Source: Anthopleura xanthogrammica
Taxonomy: Eukaryota; Cnidaria; Anthozoa; Actiniaria; Actiniidae
Assembly: GCA_964019055.1 (NCBI GenBank)
Contig: OZ025207.1
Coordinates: 26,259,617 to 26,323,616, forward strand
DNA length: 64,000 nucleotides
Reading direction: 5' to 3'
Positions 36,661-49,900 of this stretch are shown piece by piece. Below the pieces are notes generated by a model, which was not told the DNA's origin, ran no database searches, and saw nothing but the letters and a program-made list of their open reading frames with translations. The position numbers were made by a program, and so were the translations under genes. Numbering within the stretch: position 1 is the first letter of the stretch; every line of letters begins with the position of its first letter.

Positions 36661-36862
36661 TTAATATCGCCCTGGACCCCCACATTTGCCACATATACAA
36701 CATTGCCTGGCTGCGTAACCAGCGTGGTTGGTCCTTGTAGTGTAGTGGTTAACACGTCGGACTAGTATACCGAAACCGTGGGTTCGAGTCCTGCCAAGGG
36801 CATATGCTATTTTTCTCTTAATTCTTTATTCTAATATTCACACCGAACGCATTTCATTTCAC
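36661..36862 (+). mobile_element. 202-bp insert with tRNA, flanked by 10-bp direct repeats
   Basis: TGCTTTGAGA occurs at 36651-36660 and again at 36863-36872. Spacers A (about 11690) and D (about 52117) have it once, in AGTGCTTTGAGAACGATGC. The insert contains a tRNA-like sequence in its middle, not at its start. Either an unusual SINE or a retroposed tRNA precursor with flanking sequence. Confidence 0.8.
36732..36801 (+). tRNA. tRNA-Thr(AGT)-like gene, possibly pseudo
   Basis: An A box (TGTAGTGTAGTGGTTA region) and a B box (GGTTCGAGTCC) are present. The acceptor stem pairs TCCTTG with CAAGGG (one wobble). The anticodon stem pairs TCGG with CCGA, and the loop CTAGTAT gives anticodon AGT. The T stem (CGTGG/TCCTG) has a mismatch and wobbles, and the length (about 70 nt) is short by two or three, so it may be a pseudogene. 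Confidence 0.55.
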
Positions 36863-39060
36863 TGCTTTGAGAACGATGCAATTATGATACGAAAATTCTT
36901 TCTCTTATTCATTGCTTTCGTATCAGTTCTCGTCTTTGAAGAGCACTTTGCATAAACACAATGAATATCTTGTTATCCTTCACTGCACATGAAAGATATT
37001 GTGTTTATGAAAAGTGTCACTCAAATTTAAGGCAAATGAGCGAATTGGAAGTGCTTTTATGGGTTGTAAGAGAGCAGCTTATAAGCCTTGAAAAAGAGTT
37101 CATATGCGCGAGTGCTTTTAGATCGACCTAATCACTAATCTATTCGCTAATCTTTGTCAATAAGTCTTGTTAGTTTTACAATGCAATGCAATATAGTTTA
37201 ATTATTCAGATGCCCCAAAATACTAAATTTACTTATGCCAAAGTATGTTCTAAACGCCACACAATTTTACAACAAATGAATGGCTGGATGGCAACTCTCC
37301 CTAACAAACATTTTATATAAATGTTGCTTTGTTCGATGTTTTATAACTCAGAGTAAGATTTTCTTTTGAATTCTAGCCGTTGTTTTTTGTTTTATCTTCA
37401 GCTGAAGTTCAATTTATGCGAATATCGTGAAAAAACGTGTAAACAGAGATTTACCTATGGTCATATGGCCTTTCTACTTTCCTTGCTATTTTTGTTAAAA
37501 CCAAATATATGAAAATGGTAATAAAAAAAAAAAAATGCAATATCTTGCTATCATAGTGACTAGTATTAAAAATACGGTAATAATTCGGATTAGAAATTAT
37601 ATCACATAGATAATTATATGCGTAAATAAATAAATACTTATTAGCTACGATGAACAAGCTAGAAAAAAAGCTTTTTTCAAATATACCTGTTCTATTATTA
37701 AATTGAGAAAAATGACTCGTGTTACGTATATAATACATAGCCTTTGAGAAATAGCCCTGGTCAGGAGAAGAATATGAATATAAGGCGCAAGGACGGAATA
37801 TAATTTTAGCAAAAGTCTTAGTACATAAAGTATTCAGTCTGCTAGTAGCCAGACGGGGCATGTTTAGAGTAGGAAGAGCGCACAGCAGAATAGGATACAT
37901 GAAAGGATCCGTAAGGTTTTTCTTTCTTTTTTTCAAACAACCCACCGAACATTTTTGAGCGGACGTTAAACCAACTTTCCTTAGTTTGATTATTATGAAA
38001 TTCATACAATATATCCTGCCTAGATTAAAGTTTATAAAAAATTAATGTAAAATTTAAGCAAATTAACAATAAAATAGCGGCGATAAACAAGAACATTTGA
38101 ATTCAGCTAAGCCTAAATTCTGAGCGACTATGACGGTACCCAAGAAAACCTATTCTATTAAACTATGGTTTATGGCAAACAAAATATCTAAAATCTAGAA
38201 AATTTTATCGGACAAATGTTGTCGTTAATCGTAAAAACATTCTGAATTCGAGATTTTCTGTACGAATACGGTGTATCCATAAATTGCTTAATTTTGGTTT
38301 GGGATTTTTTAAGAACCTTACATCTAAGTAACGACAAATGTTCCTTTAACATTTAAAATGAAACCTTGAAAGTTTTAAGGAGTTTCTCCTTTGCGTTTTT
38401 GAGATTGAATTGTTTGATTGAGTTTTTTCAATGAGTGCCTAATATCGTTGTTGTAGCTAGTTTCAACACTTTTCCTTGATATTTTAAAAACCGCGAAATA
38501 GATTTTTTTGAATATTTCATGATCGTGTTTTCATTATATGATCAAAACTGTCTGAAAGTTTCATCTGGATGGAAACATATTAACTGGGTCAAATAAATTT
38601 ATGAAGTTATCCTAAGATGCCGATTGAAGCTTGACGGAGAGTTCTAATTAATTCAGCTGGAATCATAACACAACTTTGAATTGCATTTTAATAATCAAAT
38701 AGACACAAAAGAAAACAATGGAATTAAAGTAAACTGATGTGTATTTGTCTAATATCTATTTCACGGATTCAGTGGTTTCTCTCTATTATGCCCTTTTGTG
38801 AATCCGAGGACATTAGTTAAGGACGTTCATGGTCATTGTTCGCTTGCATCCTTTCTACACGCGGATGTGGTGTTCACGTGCTCATCGTGATAATGTTAAA
38901 TATAATGTTTTGATAGAAAAAATATCAAGAACAAAAACTACAAACTTTTATAGCGCTAAAACCGAATCGGGAAACGCGGTGTTTTATTTTATTTTGTTTT
39001 TTAAAAGTACTTTACAATATCAAACTTCATAGAAAAAAAATTGGCGATGGGATCAAATCT

Positions 39061-39164
39061 AAATCACATATTTTTGTGCATAAATCACGTACTTTTGTGC
39101 ATAAATCACATATTTTTGTGCATAAATCACATATTTTTGTGCATAAATCACTTATTTTGTGAAT
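39061..39164. repeat. Expanded 21-bp tandem repeat in spacer C
   Basis: Five units of AAATCACATATTTTTGTGCA plus T. Spacers A (about 13998) and B (about 23878) have only two units, so this is a local expansion. Confidence 0.85.
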
Positions 39165-39460
39165 ATAATTTTACATAACATGAAGGCTACAAGTCCACCT
39201 TGTAGCCCTATAACAGTTTAAAATTCTAATTTTCAGCATTATTCAGTGAAAATGTAGTTAATTTATTTTTCTGTAAAATATATGGCTTCTTTTAAACAGC
39301 ATTCCGTGTTTGCGCTGTTCGCGCGTTTTTACCGCTAAAAGGAAAAAAACGTACACACAATCTGACGAAGCCCATTTTTTCCCCGCACAGTTTACTTCCA
39401 GCATGATATACTTTCATCAATGGGATTTTTTGATCATGAACCTTATGTAAGAGGAAGCTA

Positions 39461-39789
39461 AGCCCTAATAAAATCAGACTGATACCGTTAAACTTTAGAA
39501 TCTCGATTGGTTAAATTTTATGCCCTACAGTAAAATGGTTATATAATTTCTTTATACATATATTAGCTCAGTCGTATTCAAGAAGAATGGAATTGCCCTT
39601 CATCCTTAGAGATCAATGATACTCCTCTTTTCAAAATCTTAGACCACCTCTGATACTCATACAAAAAACCTAGTGTGGGCTTCCTGTGGAGTAATGCGGA
39701 AAAACCTAAAAATGTCAAAGAATAAAAAATATTCAGACGCTCCAGATCTCAAACGTGGCCCAATCAATAGCTGATATGTTTTACACTTT
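39461..39789 (+). repeat. Upstream part of the leader block, gene 4
   Basis: Same shared segment as before genes 2 and 3, with TAGTGTGGGCTTCCTGTGG. No gene. Confidence 0.55.
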
Positions 39790-40051
39790 TTCCGCGTTGA
39801 TAATAAAAAACGTAATTTCTAAAAATATTGGCCAACGCGGGCGCAGCTGACTATTGAAATGTATATGACAAACCGTCAAAAGTGTTTGAATTTAATCTTT
39901 CCCACGCACATATTGTGGTGTCAAACTTGTTACAACAAGTAAAGATGACCACATGGTGTAAATTGTGGTTTTACTTACCAGATGAAGCTAAGTGTAGATC
40001 ATTGTCTGTTAGGACATCTTTGAGCAAGGATCCAGATAACACATCTTACAG
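39790..40051 (+). promoter_or_regulatory. Conserved promoter and leader exon, gene 4
   Basis: The candidate leader exon at 39982-40051 (70 nt) is preceded by TTACTTACCAG and followed by the donor ACAG|GTAGGT. It joins to the acceptor at 40968. CCAAT is altered to GGCCAACGCGG in this copy. Confidence 0.63.
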
Positions 40052-40591
40052 GTAGGTGATGGGGGATTTCAGTTTTTTTAAACATAATAAGTTTATATGG
40101 CAAGGGGTGCTAACGATAATAATCTTCTAGAGAATATATACCATGTATATTTGGAAATGAGTATAAGGGTCGTTTTTTCCCCAAACATTAAGAATTATTT
40201 CTTCAAGGGTTTGAAAAATAACAGGCAAACAGGAAATGGAATAGCTTTCGTCTGACTTTTAGGACGTGATGAGAGACAAAGAACTGGGGCCCCCAAACAT
40301 TTCTGGAGAATGAGGAAAAAAAAACTTTAAAAAATCATATTTTCATAATTGGTGAAGAAATTTAGTAAGAATACTGGTTTTCCGTTTTGACCACTTTTAC
40401 TCGCATACACGCGGCTACGGAGGAATGAAAACCATAGAGTCCGAAAAACCCTCTTGACAAGTGAGAGAACGACACGTCAATTCAGCTAACCAGACAGAGC
40501 TGTATTAGAACCGCTACCAACCGGTAGAATGCTGAAAAGAAAACCGTCCATGTTTTCATTAAGAGCCTGCGACCAAAACCTGTGACCCTAG

Positions 40592-40750
40592 AACTTGGAA
40601 CTTAGAAGTTGATTTTTTAAGGAGAAATGAAAACCTGAGAACCCGGAGAAAAACCCTGGAAGAACCGGAGAGAACCAACAAACAACTCTACTCGCACACG
40701 ACAACGAGTCCGGTGGGATTCGAACCCGTGTCGCACCCGTGCTTTCCTAA
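40592..40750 (-). mobile_element. SINE upstream of gene 4, internally deleted
   Basis: Matches 15526-15716, but about 37 bp between the B-box (GGGATTCGAACCC on the plus strand) and the A-box region are missing (GTCGCACCCGTGC). Same insertion site as genes 2, 3 and 5. Confidence 0.7.
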
Positions 40751-40974
40751 AATTTTCAGTTGAGATAAAATTTATCAAGTCATTCTTTTACTTTATAATT
40801 AAGGAATACTTTTTGAGCTTTATTCATTATCTTTCTTCCAAAGAGTCCAAAGAGTTCAAGTTAAAAAAAATACAAACGATGTGTGTACGTTGAGATATTA
40901 ATATTAACAAAACATAAATTGTAAACCTAGGCCTTTCCTAATTTCTTTCATTTATTTTTCATTCACAGTACAAA

Positions 40975-43900
40975 ATGAGGTTCTTCGTTGTCGTGCTACT
41001 CGTGTGTTTGGCTGTGTTCGTTTTTCCCGCCATCAAGCCGGCGTGTGGACAGAAAAACAAACCAACCAGTCAGGTAAGCTAATGATTCTATTAAAAGTTG
41101 GGGTTGATTAACAAACTAAGTTAAAAAAATGAATCGCTTAAGATCTAATTTTCCTGGTTAATATTCTATTTCATAACAAAAACAATAAATGATATAAAAA
41201 TCGGATTGAGCAGTGGCATCCCTACAGAGTAGTTATTCGTCCACTGAACTTCCAATTAGAATAGAGCAGCATATTTTGAGTATTTTTTTCATCAAACATG
41301 GAAGAGAGTCTATATTAATGTTAAACAATCAGTGGCAGATTCGTCATAGTGGGTTTGCTGGTCATAGCAAGGGGTTAATCATCTACGGTCTAGGGGCCGA
41401 CTAACCTCTCCCTAAGGCTGCGGCCAAGCTTCCTGATCAGTCTGTAATTCCTCTCGGGATCGGCGGTGTTGGGATCGAAATCTCTAGCGTAGCCGTAAGT
41501 CCATACGATGGTCCTGGATAATCAATCAATCAATAAGAATAAAAAGACTATTCTTCTTAGGAAATTTGATTTGAAAAAAAATATCCATTTGCAAAGAAAT
41601 AACAAGAAGAATCCTAACAGTGGCTATAGCTTTTAGTAGTTGACAACACTTCCGATAGTCCGGCCTGTTAACGACAAAAAAGGCCGAGATCGTGACAAAT
41701 TGCGTACAAGCACCAAACTTGGCAAAGAGATTGTTCTAGATATAAAAATCATTATTAGAAGGGGTGCCAATGAAAACAAAGTCGGGGGGACAAGAATATG
41801 GACACATTTTATTTTCCTCAGGGGGTTGAGGTGCGTAAAACTTTTGGACCTCGAAAATAACCCCAAATCAATTTTCAAATCACATCCATCGATACTATCT
41901 GTACTTTACTACATCTTTGCTTCATATTAATTAAAGGTTCTGCCATTATTTTGAAAATAGCAGATAACTGCACTGGTTAATAAAATTGAGGGGGAGAGTT
42001 GGTACAATATTGAAAACAATGGAAAGATAGCATAAAATATTTATCTGTCGAGAAATTAATGTCCAATCAATTTAGAAATTATTTTAGCCACATGCCTCAA
42101 TGTTCAGAAGCTTATGTCATGCTGACATAGCCATCTGAAATTCTTATTTTTCTTGCTGTGTTTGTTTAGTATTATTTCATTTGATATTTGATCAGTGATA
42201 ATGACTATTGATGTTTAAAAAGCCTAAAGCGCGGATGGAATAATAGCATCACTGAAATCTGGAATTCATGTAGAACTGAGACTGGCTAACCAAATCAGTT
42301 TAAAATATTACGCTAATATTATTTTTTCATCCAGATTGTTCAGACAGAGCAATTGAACCGTCGGAAATTAGCCAGTAGTTAACTGGCAAACGGGTACCCC
42401 CACAAGGGCGGATCCAGGGGGAGGGTCAGGGGGGTCCAGACCCCCTGTCATACCTAAGGTTCCATTGTTTGTATTATCCAAAAATTCATCGCCATAAACT
42501 CCGAACCAAAGTAGGCGGGCACTATAATTATGCTAAATTGGAATTATGCAAAGTAAATGCCAATCATTCTTATTGTCTTATCTCAATTGTAATTGGTTCA
42601 TACATAACAACTTCGCATTAAGCAATATGGCGGCTCGAAAGAGGAAGATCTAGATAAAGGTTTCTACGCTGTTTTAAAAAAAAATGTTTATCTACGGTAA
42701 TTATTTTGCCAGCAAAACATTCTAAAAGACTTTGGAGAAGTTTGGGAAGTCGAAATATTCATTTCGAGACGTAAATCTTTGGCAGGGTGAGAGGAAGATC
42801 CCCTACGACTGTAGATTCACGAAGTTAATCATAAAGTTTGGTTATGGAATAATTATATGTTTTTCTTATTTAATAAATGTTAATTTATCATACAAGGATT
42901 CAGAGTTCTTAGTGCTGTTGAAGGGATTTTCGCCGTTCGATGCTTCAAGGGAACACGAGAATAATATCATCCCAGAGTGTATTCGGTGCGTTATAACTCC
43001 TTAGTACATAGGTTTTTAGTATTTTGTAAGATATCGCGGAATTACAACTCTAACCCTATACATTTTCTGTTAATATGAGAACTGTAAGTATAGGAATACT
43101 CCGTAAAAATACCGCCGCTAATACGCATGTCCGTTTGGAATTTCTTGCGATGGAGTAAAATAGAGATGTTCTTTGCCGTATTGTGTTGTTCTTGTTGCTT
43201 TCAGCTCCTTTTTTTTTTTTTTTTTTTTTTGAAATAGGCATATAAGATCTTTCATGTGGAATTTAAGGATTGGTACTTGGTTAGCGTTCCTTCACGCCTC
43301 GTGCGACTCTTACGCTTCCTTCGTGCTTAGCAACCTCCCGCGTGCACCCAAAACTCGATGGATTCACGCTAACCAAGTACCAATCCTTTTATAACATATC
43401 TTGATGAAAACGTTGTCGTTTTTGTTTTCTTTGAATGCTTTTCATCCAATAATTTGTTGAGTTCTTCGTCACTTAACGAGGCGAATCTCCGAATTAAAAT
43501 TTATGTCAAAGTTTGGAACTCCCTCAAGAGGCTCGTTCATTTTCAGGATTTTTTTATCTTATTTTGTGTATGTGGCTGTGTAAAAAGTGTCTCAAAAAAC
43601 AAGATAAAATGAATTGGAAAATGAAACTGTACGCGACATTTTGACATCAGCGTGCACCCATGGGGAATTGGTACACGCTCTTTGACCAATCAGAGCGCGC
43701 GTTTTATTTCATTCAACATAAAATTGACTTAAAACTTAATCTACAGAAATATTGAAGCTACTGAGAGAAAGTCTTACTTGATTTAACGATCGGAGGCGAA
43801 CAAAATAAAGTGAAAATATACGATTGTTCGCTAAAAAACACCTGAAATCTTGAAGACTACTTCTTGATCCATAAAAATGTTTATTATGTGTCCCAAAGCG

Positions 43901-46900
43901 ATTTTTTTGTGTATTTGCGAGGCAAAACTTGCTTTGAAATCAACCGGGAACTGTGGTGGTACATGGACGGGCGTATACATGTATGTTTGGAAAACGTGAT
44001 GGTGTAATCAAGCCATGAAAAATCAACACGATGGGTGACCATTTTTTCTTAAGTATGGTGCTCCGCTCGCGCGGGCCTTCGCTTCGCTAATATTCACGTG
44101 ATTTATTCAAAACCAATGAGATTGAATGTGTGATTACCTTATATTTTGTGTTCAAGTCAGACGCTTTTTTGAGTGCGTTAAAAAATCAAAATGTATTTTA
44201 GAAAGAAATATTTTTATTACTATGGTCTTGTATGAAAATGTCATCGAATCATCGCCAACTGTAGAAACATATTGCCTACTCTTAATCAGAAATGTGGTTA
44301 GAAAACCTACAACGAGCGAGCAATCAACTTTCAAAAATTTTTTTTTTTTGGTGTGAAATTAATAAATTTTAACCATCGTTCTCATGTTTTTTTTTTCCAC
44401 TTTTAGCCACGGTCTAATTTTTCCTGTTTGGCGGGTGTTCCTGGTATCCCCGGTCTCCACGGTAAACCCGGTGCTCCTGGACGTGACGGACGAGATGGCA
44501 GACCAGGTATTCAAGGTAAACGAGGTCCTCGAGGGATTGATGGGACTCCAAGCAAGCAAGGACCCCCCGGAGCTCCTGGTGCACCCGGTTCTCAGGGACC
44601 TCAAGGTCCAAAGGGAGAGCCTGGTGCGAGAGGTCTTACAAGCTATTCTAACTGGAAAGAATGTTCGTGGACCAAACTCAGCGATGGGAAAGACAATGGG
44701 CTGATCAGGGTATGTATGTACATAATGAGAGTACATTGCTTGTATTTGGTTACCTATAATATATATAATATATATAATATACAGCCTTTTGCAAAAATTA
44801 TGGCCGTTTCAAGTATATATACAAGTATATCAAAAGTATATCAGAAATTATGGGATATTATTCCTGATATTTTTTTTACAAAGCCCTAGTGATAGGCAAC
44901 TCGAATAACTCGCAAAAAAAATATCAGGGATGATATCCCATAATTCCTGATGCCCTTTTGATATACTTGTATATATACTTGAAACGGCCATAATTTTTGC
45001 AAAAGGCTGTATATTATATATATAATAAATATAATATAGTATAGTCTAGATTAAAGAAGAGACCTGTTCTCTGTCACTCCGAGTTTCATGCTTGCGCACT
45101 CATCAGACAGACTTTAATGAAAAATATTCCTATTACTATGATATTTATATACAAGAGGTGTGATAATTATTTAAAAAAGAAGTGTTGTTCAGATGGAGGT
45201 TAATTAGCTGGAAGTATTTCTATTGTTCTTCAGATATAACTTGTTTTCGTGTCGGCATTTGGAGATTAACTCGGATCATTTGTTTAGAAGTGTGTCGCTG
45301 TTTGCTTTGATAATGTGCAGTTTTTCTGTTAAGCACAGGTCACATCTTTTAAAAATGTTGTTGTATGGTCTGGCTGAAGTGATGATTGACCATTCTATGT
45401 TGTAGTCTTTTTTGTTGTCTTTGAGGTCCCAGATGTGTTTAGAAAGTTCGGTGCTGTTGGCATATTTTCTGTTGCGTAATGATAGTTTGTGTTGGGTGAA
45501 TCGTTGTTTGAATGTTCCTTCTGTCAGGCCAATGTAGTTTTTTCCAGTCGTGTCCTCGTTTGTAGTGACTTGCGCGTTGTAGATGATGCTGGAGGAGAGG
45601 CAGTTGTTGTTTAGTGGGCATTGGTCTTTTTTTCGACAGTTGCATGTTTTCTCAGAGGTGGTAGTGGGATTGGTGTTGAGGATTCTTTTGTTATGCTTGC
45701 TAATAATGGTTTCCAAGTTTTCCGTGCAGCTGTAGCTTACTTTGACGTTGTTCTTGTTGAAGATTCGGTGGAATCTGCGATGCATGGGGAAGTGTTTGTG
45801 TATGAGCTTGAGGAAGGTTCTGCCGATGTTGGTTTGTACGTTCTTGCTGTATGGAGGGTTGTACCAGATAATGTTGCGTTGTCTGTTTCTTTTTGTGCCT
45901 GTAGATGGTTTGTGGTTGTTGTAGGTCAGGGTTTCGGCGTATCCGCTGGATTTCAGGGCGTTTTCGTAGATAGGTCTGGCTCTGGCTCTCTTCTTTAATC
46001 TAGACTATACTATATTTATGCTCTGCACTTCTGTGTATCGAGCACTGTTATGCAGCATAGACAAGACATACTGTAATATATATAATATATATAATGAAAA
46101 ATGAGGTGTTGCCATGCCTTGAATATATATGAACTTGGAAATAAATGACTTCTTAAGGAAAATTTCTTGGTTTATTTTCAAACGTTTCGCCTGTTACAGT
46201 TTCGTCAGCGATATGATAATTATTTTCGATTACATTGAGATAAAGTAAACTAGAACAAATTATATATAATATACAGCTTTTTGCAAAAAATATGGCCGGT
46301 TCAAGTATATATACAAGTATATCAAAAGAATATCAGAAACTATGGGATATCATTCCTGATATTTTTTTTCACAAAGCCCAAGTGATAGGCAACTCGAAAA
46401 AAATATCAGCGATGATATCCCATAATTTCTGATATATTTTTGATATACTTGTATATATACTTGAAACGGCCATAATTTTTGCAAAAGGCTGTATATAATA
46501 TATATAATATACACTCGATTGCAGAAACATTGTAGTATACATTCATACATATATACAAATACCTAATGATATGCAAAAACGGAAAAAGTCCTAGAATATG
46601 ATCGTGTTTATGTTGAAAGTTACCAAAAACACTTCTATGCCTTGCTTTGATGCAAGACACGTCAAATACATAAGGTTTTGAAGTATCAGATTTTAATAAA
46701 TTATAATTATTTATATATTTTCACTTTTTAGGCCTAAAAACTCTCTAATATATACTTAATAATATCGAATAGCGTTCAAATCATATTTTTAATGTTCTTT
46801 ATTGATAAAACATCTTGAAAAATATTATTTTGTGAGATATGTATCAATGGGGTACAGAGTTATTAATTTTTTTCGAGTTTTTGCATCTAATTAGGTATTT

Positions 46901-49900
46901 GTATATATGTATAAATGTATACTACAACGTTTCTGCAATCGAGTGTATATAATATATAATATATAGATTTAGGCACTGCCTAAAAGCGGAGCTCCCATAA
47001 ATAGTATATATAGTGCTAAAAACGTGACAATTGTGTGACGCGGAAAAACGCCGGTTACAGCGTAACCACTTTACCAGAACCCAGAAGGAAAAACTGAAAG
47101 AAAAAACATTATTTTAAGCCTTCAAAAGCATTAGAAAACTGTTCAATTCGAAGAAAAATAATTATAGATTGTAGAATATATGAATACATGTATAGAACAA
47201 AGGATTTTGTTCAGCAAATCTTAAGTTATAAGTTTTTTAGGTGGAAGTGAACTACACTGAAAATTGTCGAAAAATATTATAAGCTTAAGCTTGCATTCAC
47301 TTGAACTTCACATGTAACAAGAGACATATTCATTAATGCAAGATAATAATTTTCTTTGTTAGTAAGTTGGTCTTTGAAAAGTTTTTTCAGATTTATTCTT
47401 AACTTTATTATCGAGCGAAATATCTTACAAAAACATAAGCTTATCCATAAAAAAAAAAACAAGCTCATCATTTTTGCGATTGTGTAATAATAATAGCTGG
47501 AAAAGCCCGATAAATAGCAAATATTTGGTGTGATATGTATTCCTTTTTCAAATTTCATTCAACATTAAAATAAATTATCTATAAAAATGTCAAAATATCC
47601 ATATGATTATGAAATATGGAATCTTGTTTTGACATCATTCCTCGCGAGATTCTCGCTGGCCGTAAAACATATTTTTCAAAGAACTAAGTCTTTTTACTAA
47701 GTCTTAGCCTTTTTTCTTGAAAAGGGATCAAAAACAAAAATTCAAAGCTTCAAATATCGCTTTTTTGGTTCACAAGTACTGAAGAAAAAGATGATAAGAA
47801 TCTAAAATACAGTAAAAACGACAAACTATCCAAGTTTTTTCTGACAATGTTTGCCGAACCAACGTCCTTGGCTTGTCTGAGAGTTTCTCCAGCTAGTTTA
47901 CACATCTTTTGTCGCTTTTTTACGAAATATTAGTTAACATTAATGAATTTACCTTCTATGAAGTGTTTTCTACGGAATTGAAATATTATTCTTGCAGTAT
48001 AATCAGGTTTTTCTGGTCTACAGGCCACTTTTTCTCTCACTGAAGTTATAGTCACGAAACTTCATCGTAAGATTAAGAATCTTCCCTCGCTAAATCTTCT
48101 TTAGCTAGTCGCTAAAGTCGAAAAACTGTTTTTGTTCACTTTAAGACAGACATGACTTCGATTAAACTTATTTTCGCATTGAAAAAATAAGAAAAAATAC
48201 TTCTTGATCCATCTTTGACTACATTATTGCGATTTTTTCCGTGCATTTGTGAGTAAGCAAAGCGCGCGGGAACCCTGTGCAAAGTGGTACACGGACGGAC
48301 GTATGTATGTATGTATGTATGGACAAGGCGATGGCGCAATCAAGCATGCAATCAAGCAATCAAGCAATCAATCAATCAAGTATGGTGCTCCGCTTGCGCG
48401 GGCCTTGGGCCCGCGCGGGAGCTCCGCTATAATATACATAATATATATAATGCATATAATATTAAAGTCCAAACGTTTGCGGTGGGTCAAACCATTGTTA
48501 CAATCCCTGGTAACGGTTTAACACGCCGAAAACGTTTTGACTTCAGTATCATATATTTATATATCTTACCATCCCTATTAGTAATTTTCTATTCACATTT
48601 GGTTACATAGTGAACCTTTGCCATTTTCGTTTTTTTATCCTACGGCCCTCGGCTTTGCATTCCAATGAAAACACTCGCCATATGGTCTTAAGAAAAGCAG
48701 TGAGGAAATAAATTTTAAGAAAAAACACCACAGACTTCAATTTTACAGACATGTTTCGGCAGATGCTTTGCATTCCAATAAAAGCACTCGCCATTTGGTC
48801 TTAAGAAAAGCAGTGAGGAAACAAATTTAAGAAAAAACACCACAGACTTCAATTTTACAGACATGTTTCGGCAGATGCTTTTAACCGTTATTGCTTATGT
48901 GACGTAATGCATAATGTTGTAACGTCCCGGATGTTGTGAAAATTACACATGTAGTCAGAGCACGTCGTGCCTAATCTTGCTTGTTTATTGCTCGTTTATT
49001 ACTAAACTACCTATAGCCAACAACGTAGCAGCTTAGTTACCTGTGGCAGTCCAATCTAAAAATGTGTTTCAAATCTCCGTTTAGGCCATATGGCTCAACA
49101 AGAGTGTTATTCCGCAAAATCCGTGTCTCCGTGTTCCGTGTTTGTGTTTTACTAACCGGCCAACATTGCGCGCGCTGTGTTGTGCCATGCGGTTCGTCGT
49201 GTGTATCGCCTCATCAATGGGTGAGATGCTATCTGGTTTATTTTGCTATTTTTTGCTTTTTGTGCGTACCGTATAGTAGTGTGTTTTGTGTGTTAATTTA
49301 AACGTGTGTGTAAAAACAAACATGTGAAATCACCCATACAAAATATCACCTTTGTTCTCGAAGAATCAATGAAAAATACCACTTGTATTTGATGGAAATG
49401 GCTTAATACAACGAGTGTCAGTATAGTACTGTATTTTTACTACTACATGTACAACTGTACAAGGGAAGAATATATAACTGCAACAATATAATAAATTATA
49501 AAAATAATAAATAAACTCGATGTACTATGGGACATAGTAATAAAAATATATAATAATATATAATAATATATAAGGGGATAATTTTTTTTCTATCTTGTTT
49601 TTCTACCCTCCGTTGCAGGAATGTGTTTTCTACAAGAAATTCACAAATTCCATACTTCATGTGTACTGGAATGGCGACCTCAGGATTCATAACTGTAACC
49701 ACTGCTGTAAGCGCTGGTTCTTCACGTTCAACGGTGTTGAATGTAAGGCTCCTCGTGCAATAGACGGTATCGTGTATATGTGGAAAGGTTTTGGTGGCAG
49801 CATTCATCGTGTCCGCCATATTGAAGGTCACTGTGACAAGATCCACAAGGGACATGTCCGTGTTGGCTTCAATGTCGGGAACTGTGGCGGGTTTGGAAAT

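Larger units (their letters stand above)
36340..39460. repeat. Array spacer block, copy C
   Basis: Homologous to 11141-14370 from TTTTCCTGAATTA onward. The foldback hairpin is at 36935-37025. It carries a private retro-insert (36661-36862) and an expanded 21-bp tandem repeat (39061-39164). The minus-strand frame 37451-38005 is the longest version of the spacer ORF and still has no recognisable domain. Confidence 0.75.
45028..46018 (-). mobile_element. 5'-truncated Penelope-like element
   Basis: Bounded by about 33-bp inverted repeats (TATAGTCTAGATTAAAGAAG at the left and its complement at the right). Inside, on the minus strand, are the C-terminal end of the reverse transcriptase region, a GIY-YIG endonuclease, then a 3' region with a hammerhead-type motif. 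Inverted flanking copies are a known oddity of Penelope-like insertions. Only the last third of the element is present. Confidence 0.85.
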
